From contig NZ_VRLT01000063.1 of the NCBI RefSeq assembly GCF_008017835.1, positions 1 to 64,000 on the forward strand: 64,000 nucleotides of DNA, given 5' to 3'. The DNA is from Mesonia sp. HuA40. Lineage in GTDB: Bacteria > Bacteroidota > Bacteroidia > Flavobacteriales > Flavobacteriaceae. The translations under genes were made by a program, and so were the position numbers. The notes under the pieces are model-generated. The model was not told the DNA's origin and searched no databases. It worked only from the letters and a program-made list of their open reading frames with translations. This document shows positions 25,267-33,725 of the stretch, one piece after another (position 1 is the stretch's first letter; each line of letters opens with the position of its first letter).

Positions 25267-26220
25267 ATGCAGCTTTCTATTGTCATTCCTTTATTAAACG
25301 AAGAAAAATCAATACCCGAGCTTTATCAATGGCTGGTTAAGGTACTCGAAGCTAACCAATTTAACTTTGAGGTAATCTTTATCAACGACGGCAGCCAAGA
25401 TCAATCAGGTAAAATATTAGATGCTTTAGGAAGTCAAGATCCTCGAGTACGGGTTATACATTTTCAAAAAAACTACGGGAAATCTCAGGCATTGCACGCC
25501 GGATTTTTAAAGACTAAAGGAGAAGTAGTAATTACTATGGATGCAGACTTGCAAGATAGCCCCGAGGAAATACCAGAACTGTATTCTCTAATTAACCAAG
25601 AAGGTTATGATTTGGTATCGGGATGGAAAAAAAGGCGATATGACAATGTGCTTACCAAAAACATCCCCTCTAAATTATTCAATGCCGCAGCCAGAAAAAT
25701 TAGCGGTTTAAGCTTACACGATTTTAATTGCGGACTTAAAGCTTACAAAAGCGAAGTGGTTAAAAATATTGAGGTTTACGGCGAAATGCATCGCTACATT
25801 CCGCTACTGGCCAAAAACCAAGGTTTCTCACATATTGGTGAAAAAGTAGTTAAACACCAGGCGAGAAAGTACGGCTCTACCAAATTTGGCGCAGAACGTT
25901 TTATTTTTGGTTTTTTAGACCTTATAACCATTTGGTTTTTTTCAAAATTTGGTAAACGTCCTATGCATCTATTTGGCTCAATGGGTGTGCTTATGTTCCT
26001 TATCGGATTTATGACGGCCTTTATTATTGGAGCCTCTAAACTTTACAAGCTATGGAACAATATTCCAGACATTTTGGTTACACAAAATCCTTGGTTTTAT
26101 ATTGCTTTAAGCGTTATGATAATAGGTAGTTTGTTTTTCCTTGCCGGATTTTTAGGCGAACTCATTTTACGCACGCAAAAAAATCAAAAACGCTATAAAA
26201 TCAGTAAAACTGTAAATTAA
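25267..26220 (+). CDS. Glycosyltransferase family 2, DPM/ArnC/GtrB-like
   Basis: The 317-residue protein has a GT-A fold domain: LSIVIPLLNEEKSIPELYQW, the nucleotide-sugar site FEVIFINDGSQD, ALHAGFLKTKGEVVITMDAD (DAD metal site) and LQDSPEEIPEL. The acceptor region is LHDFNCGLKAYKSEVV. Two C-terminal membrane helices (about 235-257 and 276-300) follow. This layout fits enzymes that load a sugar onto a polyprenyl phosphate carrier at the inner membrane. The sugar is not predictable. It is translationally close to the DUF4199 gene (3-nt gap). Confidence 0.9.
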   Translation: MQLSIVIPLLNEEKSIPELYQWLVKVLEANQFNFEVIFINDGSQDQSGKILDALGSQDPRVRVIHFQKNYGKSQALHAGFLKTKGEVVITMDADLQDSPEEIPELYSLINQEGYDLVSGWKKRRYDNVLTKNIPSKLFNAAARKISGLSLHDFNCGLKAYKSEVVKNIEVYGEMHRYIPLLAKNQGFSHIGEKVVKHQARKYGSTKFGAERFIFGFLDLITIWFFSKFGKRPMHLFGSMGVLMFLIGFMTAFIIGASKLYKLWNNIPDILVTQNPWFYIALSVMIIGSLFFLAGFLGELILRTQKNQKRYKISKTVN

Positions 26221-26244
26221 GGCCCTAGCCTATTTAATAATATT

Positions 26245-26252
26245 TACTTTTG
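26245..26252 (+). promoter_or_regulatory. -7 promoter box of the phosphosugar mutase gene
   Basis: TACTTTTG matches TAnnTTTG 24 nt before the start codon. Confidence 0.55.
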
Positions 26253-26276
26253 TAAACACACTTAACAACAAGTTGA

Positions 26277-27998
26277 ATGGATGCAATTAAACAAAAAGCA
26301 CAAGTGTGGCTAAACAGCCCATTTGATCAAAATACAAAGCAACAAGTACAAGCTTTAATAAATGAAAACCCAGAAGAGCTTAAAGACGCATTTTATAAAG
26401 ATTTAGCCTTTGGTACAGGAGGTATGCGCGGTATTATGGGGCCAGGTACCAATCGAATAAATCGGTATACGCTGGGAAAAAACACTCAAGGAATAGCAGC
26501 CTATTTAAAAAAGACCTTCCCTAATGAGGCCTTAAAAGTTGCAATTGCCTATGACTGTCGTCACAACAGCCAAAGTCTAGCACAAACAGTTGCCGATGTC
26601 TTTTCGGGTAATGGTATTGAGGTTTATTTATTTGAAGAATTAAGACCTACACCCGAACTTTCTTTTACCGTAAAGCATTTAAAGTGCCATTGTGGTATTG
26701 TATTAACTGCAAGTCATAATCCGCCTGAATACAATGGCTATAAGGTATATTGGCAAGATGGCGGTCAACTGGTTCCCCCGCAGGATCAAGAAATTATCGC
26801 CGAAATTAATCAACTTAACTACGACCAGATTGTTTTTGAACCAAAGCCCGAATTGATTCAAACTATAGGTAAAAACCTTGATGAAGCCTATATCAATACG
26901 GTGCTAGAAAAAGTAACTTTTAATACCCCAACTAAAGCTAAAAAAGAATTACGTATTGTTTTCACTAGTTTACATGGTACTTCAATTACCATTATACCAG
27001 AAGTTTTAAAACGCGCAGGCTATGAAAATTTACATATTGTAGAGGCTCAAGCAACTCCCAATGGCGATTTCCCTACTGTAAAATCCCCCAACCCAGAGGA
27101 ACCAGAGGCACTAAAGATGGCACTAGAATTGGCCGAGGAAGTTAATGCCGATATCGTAATTGGTACAGATCCAGATAGTGACCGCCTAGGAGTTGGAATT
27201 CGAGATAAGGCAGGAAAAATGATCTTGTTAAACGGTAACCAAAGCATGGTGCTAATGACCGATTTTCTTTTAAAACAATACACTCAGCAACACAAGCTAA
27301 TTGGAAATGAATTTATTGCCTCTACCATTGTTTCTACCCCGCTTATGGAAAAACTAGCCGAACATTACCAAGTGGAATGTAAAGTTGGTTTAACCGGATT
27401 CAAGTGGATTGCCAAAATGATTAAAGATTTCCCTGAACAGAAATTTATTGGTGGTGGCGAAGAGAGTTTTGGCTATATGGTAGGCGACTTTGTTAGAGAT
27501 AAAGACGCGGTGAGCGCCACATTATTAATGTGTGAAATGGCTGCTCTGGCCAAGCATGAAAACAAAAGTATTTACGAGCAATTGATAAGTATCTATACAA
27601 CGCACGGTTTGTATCAAGAACACTTGGTTTCGCTTGTTAAAAAAGGAATTACAGGTGCTCAAGAAATCAAACAAATGATGGAGGATTTACGCGCCAATCC
27701 TCCAAAAGAATTAAATGGAATTAAGCTAATTCGGCTAGAAGATTATGCTGCCTCAACAGCACTAGACCTAAGTCAAAATAAAAAGAGTGTTTTAGACATT
27801 CCTAAAAGTAACGTATTGATTTTCTATTTAGAAGACGGAACAAAAATTGCGGCTAGACCTAGCGGAACAGAACCAAAAATAAAGTTCTACATTAGCGTAC
27901 AAACCCCCTTGGCAGAGGCTAACCAGTATAATCAGCAAAAAGAAATTTTGACGCAAAAAATAGCCCAAATCCTAACCTATTTTAGACTTAACGATTAA
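26277..27998 (+). CDS. Phospho-sugar mutase (phosphoglucomutase/phosphomannomutase)
   Basis: This cytoplasmic enzyme moves phosphate between C1 and C6 of hexose phosphates, feeding nucleotide-sugar synthesis. The 573-residue protein has all four alpha-D-phosphohexomutase domains. The catalytic serine S146 lies in TASHNPPEYNGYKVYW, the metal-binding loop in GTDPDSDRLG (D298, D300, D302), and the sugar-binding loop in GGGEESFGYMVGD. The phosphate loop is RPSGTEPKIKFY. The length near 575 and the order resemble the Bacillus PgcA type, so phosphoglucomutase is more likely than phosphomannomutase. An ABC exporter gene follows after 8 nt. Confidence 0.94.
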   Translation: MDAIKQKAQVWLNSPFDQNTKQQVQALINENPEELKDAFYKDLAFGTGGMRGIMGPGTNRINRYTLGKNTQGIAAYLKKTFPNEALKVAIAYDCRHNSQSLAQTVADVFSGNGIEVYLFEELRPTPELSFTVKHLKCHCGIVLTASHNPPEYNGYKVYWQDGGQLVPPQDQEIIAEINQLNYDQIVFEPKPELIQTIGKNLDEAYINTVLEKVTFNTPTKAKKELRIVFTSLHGTSITIIPEVLKRAGYENLHIVEAQATPNGDFPTVKSPNPEEPEALKMALELAEEVNADIVIGTDPDSDRLGVGIRDKAGKMILLNGNQSMVLMTDFLLKQYTQQHKLIGNEFIASTIVSTPLMEKLAEHYQVECKVGLTGFKWIAKMIKDFPEQKFIGGGEESFGYMVGDFVRDKDAVSATLLMCEMAALAKHENKSIYEQLISIYTTHGLYQEHLVSLVKKGITGAQEIKQMMEDLRANPPKELNGIKLIRLEDYAASTALDLSQNKKSVLDIPKSNVLIFYLEDGTKIAARPSGTEPKIKFYISVQTPLAEANQYNQQKEILTQKIAQILTYFRLND

Positions 27999-28006
27999 GT
28001 ATTGTA

Positions 28007-29833
28007 ATGAATTATATTAAAAAGATTTTTCCCTTTGTACTCCCCTATAAAAAATATGCTTTTTTAAATATTATAAGCAATATTTTTTATGCGCTATTTA
28101 GCACTCTTTCTATGATATCACTTATCCCTATGTTAAAAGTGATGTTCTCTAATGCAGAGCGGGTAACCAATGAGCCAGAGTATAAAGGTTTAATGCATAT
28201 TTCAGATTATTTCGAGAATTATTCCAACTATTTCATTACTACCTACACTGCACAAAATGGTGGGGTGGCTACGCTAACAGTGTTGGTTATTCTCATTATT
28301 AGCCTGTTTTTGCTTAAAAATCTGTTTAATTATGCTGGTTTATATTTCATCGCCTTCTTGCGCAACGGTGTTTTACGGGATTTACAAAACAAACTATACC
28401 ATAAAATTGTAGCTATGCCCGTAGCTTTTTATAGCGAAAAAAGAAAAGGAGATACCATTGCAAGAATGACCTCAGATGTTGAGGAAGTGCAGCGTAGCTT
28501 TTTATCTATGCTTGAATTGGTGGTAAAAGAGCCGTTAACCATTTTATTTACAATTATCGGTATGCTGGCTCTTAGTCCGCAACTTACGCTATTTGTTTTT
28601 ATCTTTATTCCTCTTTCAGGCTATATTATTTCTTTAATCGGAAAGCAATTAAAGAAAAAATCAGATGATGTACAACGAGAGCGTGGCCAGGTTTTATCTA
28701 ATTTAGAAGAAACCCTTTCTGGTCTAAAAATTATCAAAGCCTTTAATGCTGAGGAGCGATTTGGAAAAAAATTTGAAAATACCACCAACAGGCTATATAA
28801 TTTTTCAAATAGTCTTATGCACAGACAAAATCTGGCCTCACCAACCAGTGAGTTTTTAGGCATAATTGTTATTGCCATTTTACTTTGGTATGGCGGAAAA
28901 ATGGTGATTATAGATGGTAATTTAGACGGGGCAACTTTTATAACCTATATGGGGCTCGCTTACAACATTTTAACTCCTGCCAAAGCAATAAGCAAGGCAT
29001 CGTATGCAGTTAAAAGAGGTAATGCTGCAGCAGATCGGGTTTTGGAAATTATTGAAAATGATACAATTTTAAAAGATCAACCCAATAGTCTTAAAAAAGA
29101 CAGTTTTGATCAAGGTATTCAAATCAAAAACCTATCTTTTGGTTATGACAAAAAACAAGTACTCAAAAATTTTAATCTTGAGGTTCAAAAAGGTAAAACA
29201 GTAGCCTTAGTGGGTCAATCTGGAAGTGGCAAAAGCACCATAGCCAATTTAATCACTCGTTTTTATGATATTGATCAAGGTGAAATTCTAGTAGATGGAG
29301 TGAATATTAAAAATATTCAAAAGAAGAGCTTGCGCGGATTAATGGGAATGGTAACCCAAGACTCCATCTTATTTAATGATAGTATTTACAACAATATTAC
29401 ACTAGGTAAGCCAGATGCTAGCGAAAAGGAAGTTATCGCCGCTTTAAAAATTGCTAATGCTTGGGAATTCGTTTCTGATCTACCAGAAGGCATTCATACT
29501 AATATTGGTGATGCTGGAGGTAAGTTGAGCGGTGGACAAAAACAACGACTTTCTATTGCCCGTGCGGTACTCAAAAATCCGCCAATAATGATTTTAGACG
29601 AAGCCACATCGGCCCTAGATACCGAGAGTGAACAGCTAGTGCAAAAAGCCTTAGAGAACATGATGCTTAACCGCACCTCAATTGTAATTGCACACCGTCT
29701 TTCTACCATTCAAAATGCCGATTTAATTGTGGTTATGAAACGAGGCGAGATTGTAGAGCAAGGTAAACACCAAGAATTATTGGCAGCTCAAGGAGTTTAT
29801 AAAAATTTAGTCGAAATGCAATCTTTTGAATAA
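28007..29833 (+). CDS. ABC transporter, fused permease and ATPase (MsbA-like)
   Basis: This is a 608-residue half-transporter. Six membrane helices fill residues about 15-330, with the type IV exporter fold and FYSEKRKGDTIARMTSDVEE in the coupling region. The ATPase domain (about 360-600) has Walker A LVGQSGSGKSTIANLI, Q-loop MGMVTQDSILFND, signature GGKLSGGQKQRLSIARAV, Walker B PIMILDEATSALD and H-loop VIAHRLSTIQNAD. It probably exports a lipid or glycolipid such as lipid A core; drug export is an alternative. An ECF sigma factor gene begins 3 nt after the stop, so the four downstream genes may be co-transcribed. Confidence 0.93.
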   Translation: MNYIKKIFPFVLPYKKYAFLNIISNIFYALFSTLSMISLIPMLKVMFSNAERVTNEPEYKGLMHISDYFENYSNYFITTYTAQNGGVATLTVLVILIISLFLLKNLFNYAGLYFIAFLRNGVLRDLQNKLYHKIVAMPVAFYSEKRKGDTIARMTSDVEEVQRSFLSMLELVVKEPLTILFTIIGMLALSPQLTLFVFIFIPLSGYIISLIGKQLKKKSDDVQRERGQVLSNLEETLSGLKIIKAFNAEERFGKKFENTTNRLYNFSNSLMHRQNLASPTSEFLGIIVIAILLWYGGKMVIIDGNLDGATFITYMGLAYNILTPAKAISKASYAVKRGNAAADRVLEIIENDTILKDQPNSLKKDSFDQGIQIKNLSFGYDKKQVLKNFNLEVQKGKTVALVGQSGSGKSTIANLITRFYDIDQGEILVDGVNIKNIQKKSLRGLMGMVTQDSILFNDSIYNNITLGKPDASEKEVIAALKIANAWEFVSDLPEGIHTNIGDAGGKLSGGQKQRLSIARAVLKNPPIMILDEATSALDTESEQLVQKALENMMLNRTSIVIAHRLSTIQNADLIVVMKRGEIVEQGKHQELLAAQGVYKNLVEMQSFE

Positions 29834-29836
29834 GCC

Positions 29837-30406
29837 ATGCTAACACCAGAGGAAAGCCATATTGTTAAAACACTCAAAGCTTCGCGAACAGAAGCCGAGC
29901 AAGCTTTTAAACAGCTGGTAGACCTTTATAAAGAACCTCTTTACTGGCATATTCGTCATATGGTTAAGAATCATGATGATGCGCACGATGTCTTACAAAA
30001 TACTTTTATAAAAGTATATCGCTACATTCATAACTTTAAAGGTGAAAGCAAACTTTATAGTTGGATGTATCGTATTGCCACTAATGAAGCCATTACTTTT
30101 TTAAACAAAAAAGCAAAACACCTTAATATCTCCAGTCAAGAACTACAAGAAGAGCTTATTGAGAACTTAAAAGCTGATATTTACTTTGATGGTGATGAAA
30201 TTCAATTGCAATTGCAAAAAGCGGTTAACAATTTACCTGAAAAACAACAACAAGTTTTTACAATGCATTACTTCGAGGGTTTGAAATACAAAGAAATCGC
30301 AGAAATATTAGAGGTAAGTGAAGGGGCTCTAAAGTCAAATTATCACCATGCCGTTCAAAAAATAAAAGAATTTTTAGCGCTCAATCAAACCTTTAATACA
30401 CATTAA
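29837..30406 (+). CDS. RNA polymerase ECF sigma factor
   Basis: The 189-residue protein has sigma region 2 (about 20-95: AEQAFKQLVDLYKEPLYWHI; DDAHDVLQNTFIKVYRYIHN; SKLYSWMYRIATNEAITFLN) and region 4 (about 118-175: LPEKQQQVFTMHYFEGLKYK; EIAEILEVSEGALKSNYHHA). It directs RNA polymerase to an unknown promoter set. It is followed by a membrane protein fit for an anti-sigma role and by a Spy-like exported protein, a frequent flavobacterial trio. The gene sits 3 nt behind the ABC exporter, so it may be made with it. Confidence 0.93.
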   Translation: MLTPEESHIVKTLKASRTEAEQAFKQLVDLYKEPLYWHIRHMVKNHDDAHDVLQNTFIKVYRYIHNFKGESKLYSWMYRIATNEAITFLNKKAKHLNISSQELQEELIENLKADIYFDGDEIQLQLQKAVNNLPEKQQQVFTMHYFEGLKYKEIAEILEVSEGALKSNYHHAVQKIKEFLALNQTFNTH

Positions 30407-30420
30407 AGTCTAAAAATTAA

Positions 30421-30939
30421 ATGGATACCTCAAAAAATAAACATAAGGCTGCTGGTTTCAAAGTTCCTAAAAATTACTTTGAAGATTTTCACGTTGCCTT
30501 TCCTGATAAATCTTTTACCGAGGAGCAGGTATTGCATGAATCCCTAAATTCAGGTGAAGCATATAAAACGCCAGGATACAAAACGCCAGCCTTGTATTTT
30601 GAAAACCTAAGCATAGATTTACCAGATACTAATAAGAAATCGGTTGTTCTTTTTAGTGTTCGAAAGACTTTACCCTATGTTGCTGTGGCAGCTGCTTTAA
30701 CTATTATTTTTCTAATCAACTCCAATTGGTTTTCAAAGGTAGATTACACCTCTCAAATAGACCCATTAGCCTTGGAATCTTACTTAGAAAAGTCGTTATT
30801 GGAGTCTGATTTTAATGAAGATTTAGAATCAACATTTCCCGATGTAAATCGGTCTATGGAAAGTACTAGTATTTCTGAACAAACAATTCTCAACTATGTT
30901 GATAAAAACCAAGAATTTTTAAGCTATTTAGAACCATGA
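30421..30939 (+). CDS. Putative anti-sigma factor, single-pass membrane protein
   Basis: The 172-residue product has a cytoplasmic N-terminus of about 80 residues with two repeated short motifs (AGFKVPKNYFEDF and PGYKTPALYFENL). One membrane helix follows (about 82-101, TLPYVAVAAALTIIFLINS), then an acidic external part. It lacks a recognisable zinc anti-sigma motif. Position directly behind an ECF sigma gene and the topology support an anti-sigma role, which is inference. It overlaps the next gene by 4 nt (ATGA). Confidence 0.7.
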   Translation: MDTSKNKHKAAGFKVPKNYFEDFHVAFPDKSFTEEQVLHESLNSGEAYKTPGYKTPALYFENLSIDLPDTNKKSVVLFSVRKTLPYVAVAAALTIIFLINSNWFSKVDYTSQIDPLALESYLEKSLLESDFNEDLESTFPDVNRSMESTSISEQTILNYVDKNQEFLSYLEP

Positions 30940-31367
30940 AAAAACTCATTTTCTGTATTGTTTTCGTTATGTTTTCCGCCTCCTTGGTCTGGAGTCAAAA
31001 TAATTCTGAAGAGAAAAAAATAGAATCGCTTAAAGTAGCCTTTATCACAGAAGAATTAAATTTAAGTAGTCAAGAAGCTGAAAAGTTTTGGCCAATTTAT
31101 CGTAAATATGAAGCTAAAAACGATAAACTTTATGACGAAAAATGGTGCGCCGTTAAAAACGGACTTGATTTAATCGATGAGATAGACGAAGCCACTGCTA
31201 GCGCTTTATTAAATGAATATATTGATTTAAAGAAGCAAAGTGCCCAATTAAAAGAAGATTTTGTTAATGAATTAAAGCGCGTGATTCCAGCCAAAAAGAT
31301 TCTACATTTAAAAAAAGCCGAGCGAGATTTTCACCGTGATTTATTGAAAAAGTTAAAAAACAAATAA
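30936..31367 (+). CDS. Exported helical protein of a sigma-factor module (Spy/CpxP-like)
   Basis: The 143-residue product begins with a signal peptide (KKLIFCIVFVMFSASLVWSQ) cut near residue 21. The mature part is almost wholly helical and charged: IESLKVAFITEELNLSSQEA, EKFWPIYRKYEAKNDKLYDE and AERDFHRDLLKKLKN. This resembles Spy/CpxP-type periplasmic proteins, which have LTxxQ-like helices. I recall homologues named sensor of ECF-type sigma factor in flavobacterial annotation. A periplasmic sensor or chaperone feeding the upstream anti-sigma is inferred. Its ATG overlaps the previous stop. Confidence 0.78.
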   Translation: MKKLIFCIVFVMFSASLVWSQNNSEEKKIESLKVAFITEELNLSSQEAEKFWPIYRKYEAKNDKLYDEKWCAVKNGLDLIDEIDEATASALLNEYIDLKKQSAQLKEDFVNELKRVIPAKKILHLKKAERDFHRDLLKKLKNK

Positions 31368-31371
31368 TTCA

Positions 31372-32436
31372 TTAATCCATCGAATCTTCAAGGAAAACAA
31401 TTTTCTTTATTCCTCCTTTACCGGCAGCGTACGCTGTATATTCATTTAAAAATGAAATCGTGTATAAGCCTTTATCGCTTAATTGTTTCCAGGTTTTACC
31501 AAAATCACTAGAATAGGCAATGCCGGTAAAACTTACCGCAACCATTTCTCGTCCCCCAGAATTTGGAATAAATTTAATGCAACTTTTGTAACCAGGCAGA
31601 GCTTGATTGCTTATAACCTGCCAACTTTTACCACCATCAAAAGTAATTGCTTTGTTATTATGCATTTGATTTGGTTGCGTGTAATCACCACCAACGATAA
31701 CGCCTAAATCTTCATTATAAAAATCTACGCTATAAATACCCTGGGTGGCTTTTCCCGCGATTATAGGTGTGTCATAAGCCTTCCACGTTATTCCCTTATC
31801 ATCGGTAAAATAAACCCTCGCCGCAGCTCCTCCGGTTACCACCCAAGCTTTATTCCCTTTAATATTAATATTGGTGTTACTTGCTGCAAATCCGGCTTCG
31901 CCCGGTATAAAACCTGGCAACTGTTTACAATCTACAGGTTTCCAACTGTTACCTCCATCTCGAGTAACCAAAAGTCGTAAGCAATTCTCTACTGGGTCTC
32001 CAAGCGCAAGGCCTTCTTGATCATTCCAAAAAGCTAATGCATTATAAAAAATTCCGGCTGTATTATCTTGATGAACCAACATTCGTTTACCAAAAAAATT
32101 TACTTTATATAAAAGAGCTGGGTTACCTGCACTTAATATAAAATCGGCATCACCCGTGTGAGCAATGGCTCTAAATTCGGGTTGATTACCATTAAAGTCT
32201 ACCTCCCCTATATATGCAATCGAATGGTCTGCAGTATTCAAATATCCAAATTCACCCTTTTCACCACCATAAAAAATATGTTTATCATTCACATTCAATG
32301 CGCGAATACTAATATCTCGATCTAAAACCGTTTCAATTTTCACATTAGTATAAACTTGTGGTCCCTGTTGATTTTGAGAAACTTTCACGCAAGAAAAGCA
32401 AAAAAATGCAAATAAACAGAGAAAGATATGCTTCAT
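31372..32436 (-). CDS. Beta-propeller lipoprotein (Ycf48/BNR-like)
   Basis: The 354-residue protein has a lipoprotein signal (KHIFLCLFAFFCFSC, lipidated Cys16). The mature part has repeated propeller blades with Asp-box-like turns: TRDGGNSWKPVDC, TDDKGITWKAYDT, TFDGGKSWQVISN and SDFGKTWKQLSD. Such folds resemble the Ycf48/HCF136 group and BNR-repeat proteins. The enzymatic activity is unknown, and the label oxidoreductase seen on homologues has no sequence support here. It converges on the Spy-like gene with a 4-nt gap and has a promoter box at 32453-32460. Confidence 0.85.
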   Translation of the reverse strand: MKHIFLCLFAFFCFSCVKVSQNQQGPQVYTNVKIETVLDRDISIRALNVNDKHIFYGGEKGEFGYLNTADHSIAYIGEVDFNGNQPEFRAIAHTGDADFILSAGNPALLYKVNFFGKRMLVHQDNTAGIFYNALAFWNDQEGLALGDPVENCLRLLVTRDGGNSWKPVDCKQLPGFIPGEAGFAASNTNINIKGNKAWVVTGGAAARVYFTDDKGITWKAYDTPIIAGKATQGIYSVDFYNEDLGVIVGGDYTQPNQMHNNKAITFDGGKSWQVISNQALPGYKSCIKFIPNSGGREMVAVSFTGIAYSSDFGKTWKQLSDKGLYTISFLNEYTAYAAGKGGIKKIVFLEDSMD

Positions 32437-32452
32437 AACTTGGTATTTATAT

Positions 32453-32460
32453 TCAAATAT
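32453..32460 (-). promoter_or_regulatory. -7 promoter box of the propeller lipoprotein
   Basis: Reverse-strand TATATTTG, an exact TAnnTTTG match 16 nt before the start codon. It faces the divergent promoter at 32486-32493, 25 bases away. Confidence 0.55.
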
Positions 32461-32485
32461 AAGATTATTCCCTTATAAAATTACG

Positions 32486-32493
32486 TAACTTTG
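32486..32493 (+). promoter_or_regulatory. -7 promoter box of the RsmB-like methyltransferase
   Basis: TAACTTTG matches TAnnTTTG 18 nt before the ATG at 32512. The box includes the TTG at 32491, ruling that codon out as a start. Confidence 0.6.
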
Positions 32494-32511
32494 CAAGCTA
32501 AATTTCAATCT

Positions 32512-33723
32512 ATGAGATTACACAGAAATCTTGTTTTTGCCGTAGTAGACACCTTGCATTTGGTATTTAATGAAGGTAAATATGCAGATAAAGAACTGGC
32601 TAACACCTTAAAAAGAGATAAGCGCTGGGGCGCAAGAGACCGCAGTTTTATTGCCGAAACCGTTTACGACATTGTACGCTGGAAAAGGCTTTATGCCGCT
32701 ATTGCCGAAGTTAAAGAACCTTATAGCAGACCTAACCTTTTTAGGTTGTTTGCAGTCTGGGCAACGTTAAAAGGAATCGCTTTACCCGACTGGAAGCAAT
32801 TAGAGGACACCCCTACAAGGCGAATTAAAGGTAAGTTTGATGAGCTTTCTCAAATTCGTGTTTATAGAGAGTCTATACCAGACTGGTTAGACAAAATTGC
32901 CGTTCAAGAAATGGGTGAAGAAAAATGGTCTAAAGAAATTGCATCTCTCAACAAAACTGCTCCAGTAGTTTTGCGCACCAACAAGCTTAAAACAGATTCA
33001 AAGAGTCTTCGCGACCTTCTTTTTCAGGAAGAAATTGAAGCGCACAGTATTCAGAATTACCCCGATGCCTTGGTGCTTGAAGAAAGAACCAATGTCTTCA
33101 AAACCCAAACTTTTAAAAATGGTTTCTTTGAGGTGCAAGATGCTTCTTCGCAACTGGTGGCTCCATTTCTGCAAGTTGAACCCGGTATGCGGGTGGTTGA
33201 CACTTGTGCAGGGGCTGGCGGTAAAGCCCTGCACCTAGCAGCACTGATGGAAAATAAAGGCCAGATTATTGCGCTAGATATTTATGGTAATAAATTAAAA
33301 GAACTAAAACGTAGAGCCAAACGAGCCGGTGCTCACAATATCGAAACCAGAACTATAGAAAACAATAAGGTTATCAAGAAATTGCACCAAAAGGCCGACC
33401 GTGTTTTGATTGATGCTCCTTGTAGTGGTTTAGGTGTTCTGAGTCGGAATCCCGATGCAAAATGGAAATTACAACCCGAGTTCTTAGAAAAAATAAAAGC
33501 CGTACAACGAGAAATATTAGCTAATTATTCAAAAATAGTGAAGTCAGGAGGAAAATTGGTGTATGCAACCTGCTCTATACTGCCTTCCGAAAATCAGCAA
33601 CAAGTCGAATTTTTCTTGAATTCTGAGGCAGGAAAAGACTTTACATTAGAAGATCAAAAAATAATTTTAAGTTACGAATCTGGTTATGACGGATTTTATA
33701 TGGCACGTTTAATTAAAAAATAA
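32512..33723 (+). CDS. RsmB/NOP2-family RNA (cytosine-5) methyltransferase
   Basis: This SAM-dependent m5C methyltransferase of the NOL1/NOP2/Sun family probably acts on 16S rRNA. The 403-residue protein has an N-terminal helical NusB-like or RNA-binding part (about 1-150). The catalytic domain has the SAM motif VVDTCAGAGGKALHLAAL, motif IV DAPCSGLGVLSRNPD (cysteine) and motif VI VYATCSILPSENQQQ (catalytic cysteine). I chose the ATG at 32512; the upstream TTG lies in the promoter box. It shares no operon upstream; an endonuclease gene starts 2 nt after its stop. Confidence 0.9.
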   Translation: MRLHRNLVFAVVDTLHLVFNEGKYADKELANTLKRDKRWGARDRSFIAETVYDIVRWKRLYAAIAEVKEPYSRPNLFRLFAVWATLKGIALPDWKQLEDTPTRRIKGKFDELSQIRVYRESIPDWLDKIAVQEMGEEKWSKEIASLNKTAPVVLRTNKLKTDSKSLRDLLFQEEIEAHSIQNYPDALVLEERTNVFKTQTFKNGFFEVQDASSQLVAPFLQVEPGMRVVDTCAGAGGKALHLAALMENKGQIIALDIYGNKLKELKRRAKRAGAHNIETRTIENNKVIKKLHQKADRVLIDAPCSGLGVLSRNPDAKWKLQPEFLEKIKAVQREILANYSKIVKSGGKLVYATCSILPSENQQQVEFFLNSEAGKDFTLEDQKIILSYESGYDGFYMARLIKK

Positions 33724-33725
33724 AA

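Noticed and set aside
32491-32511. TTG start of the RsmB-like gene at 32491
   Set aside because: It is part of the TAACTTTG promoter box; the ATG at 32512 is 18 nt further on.
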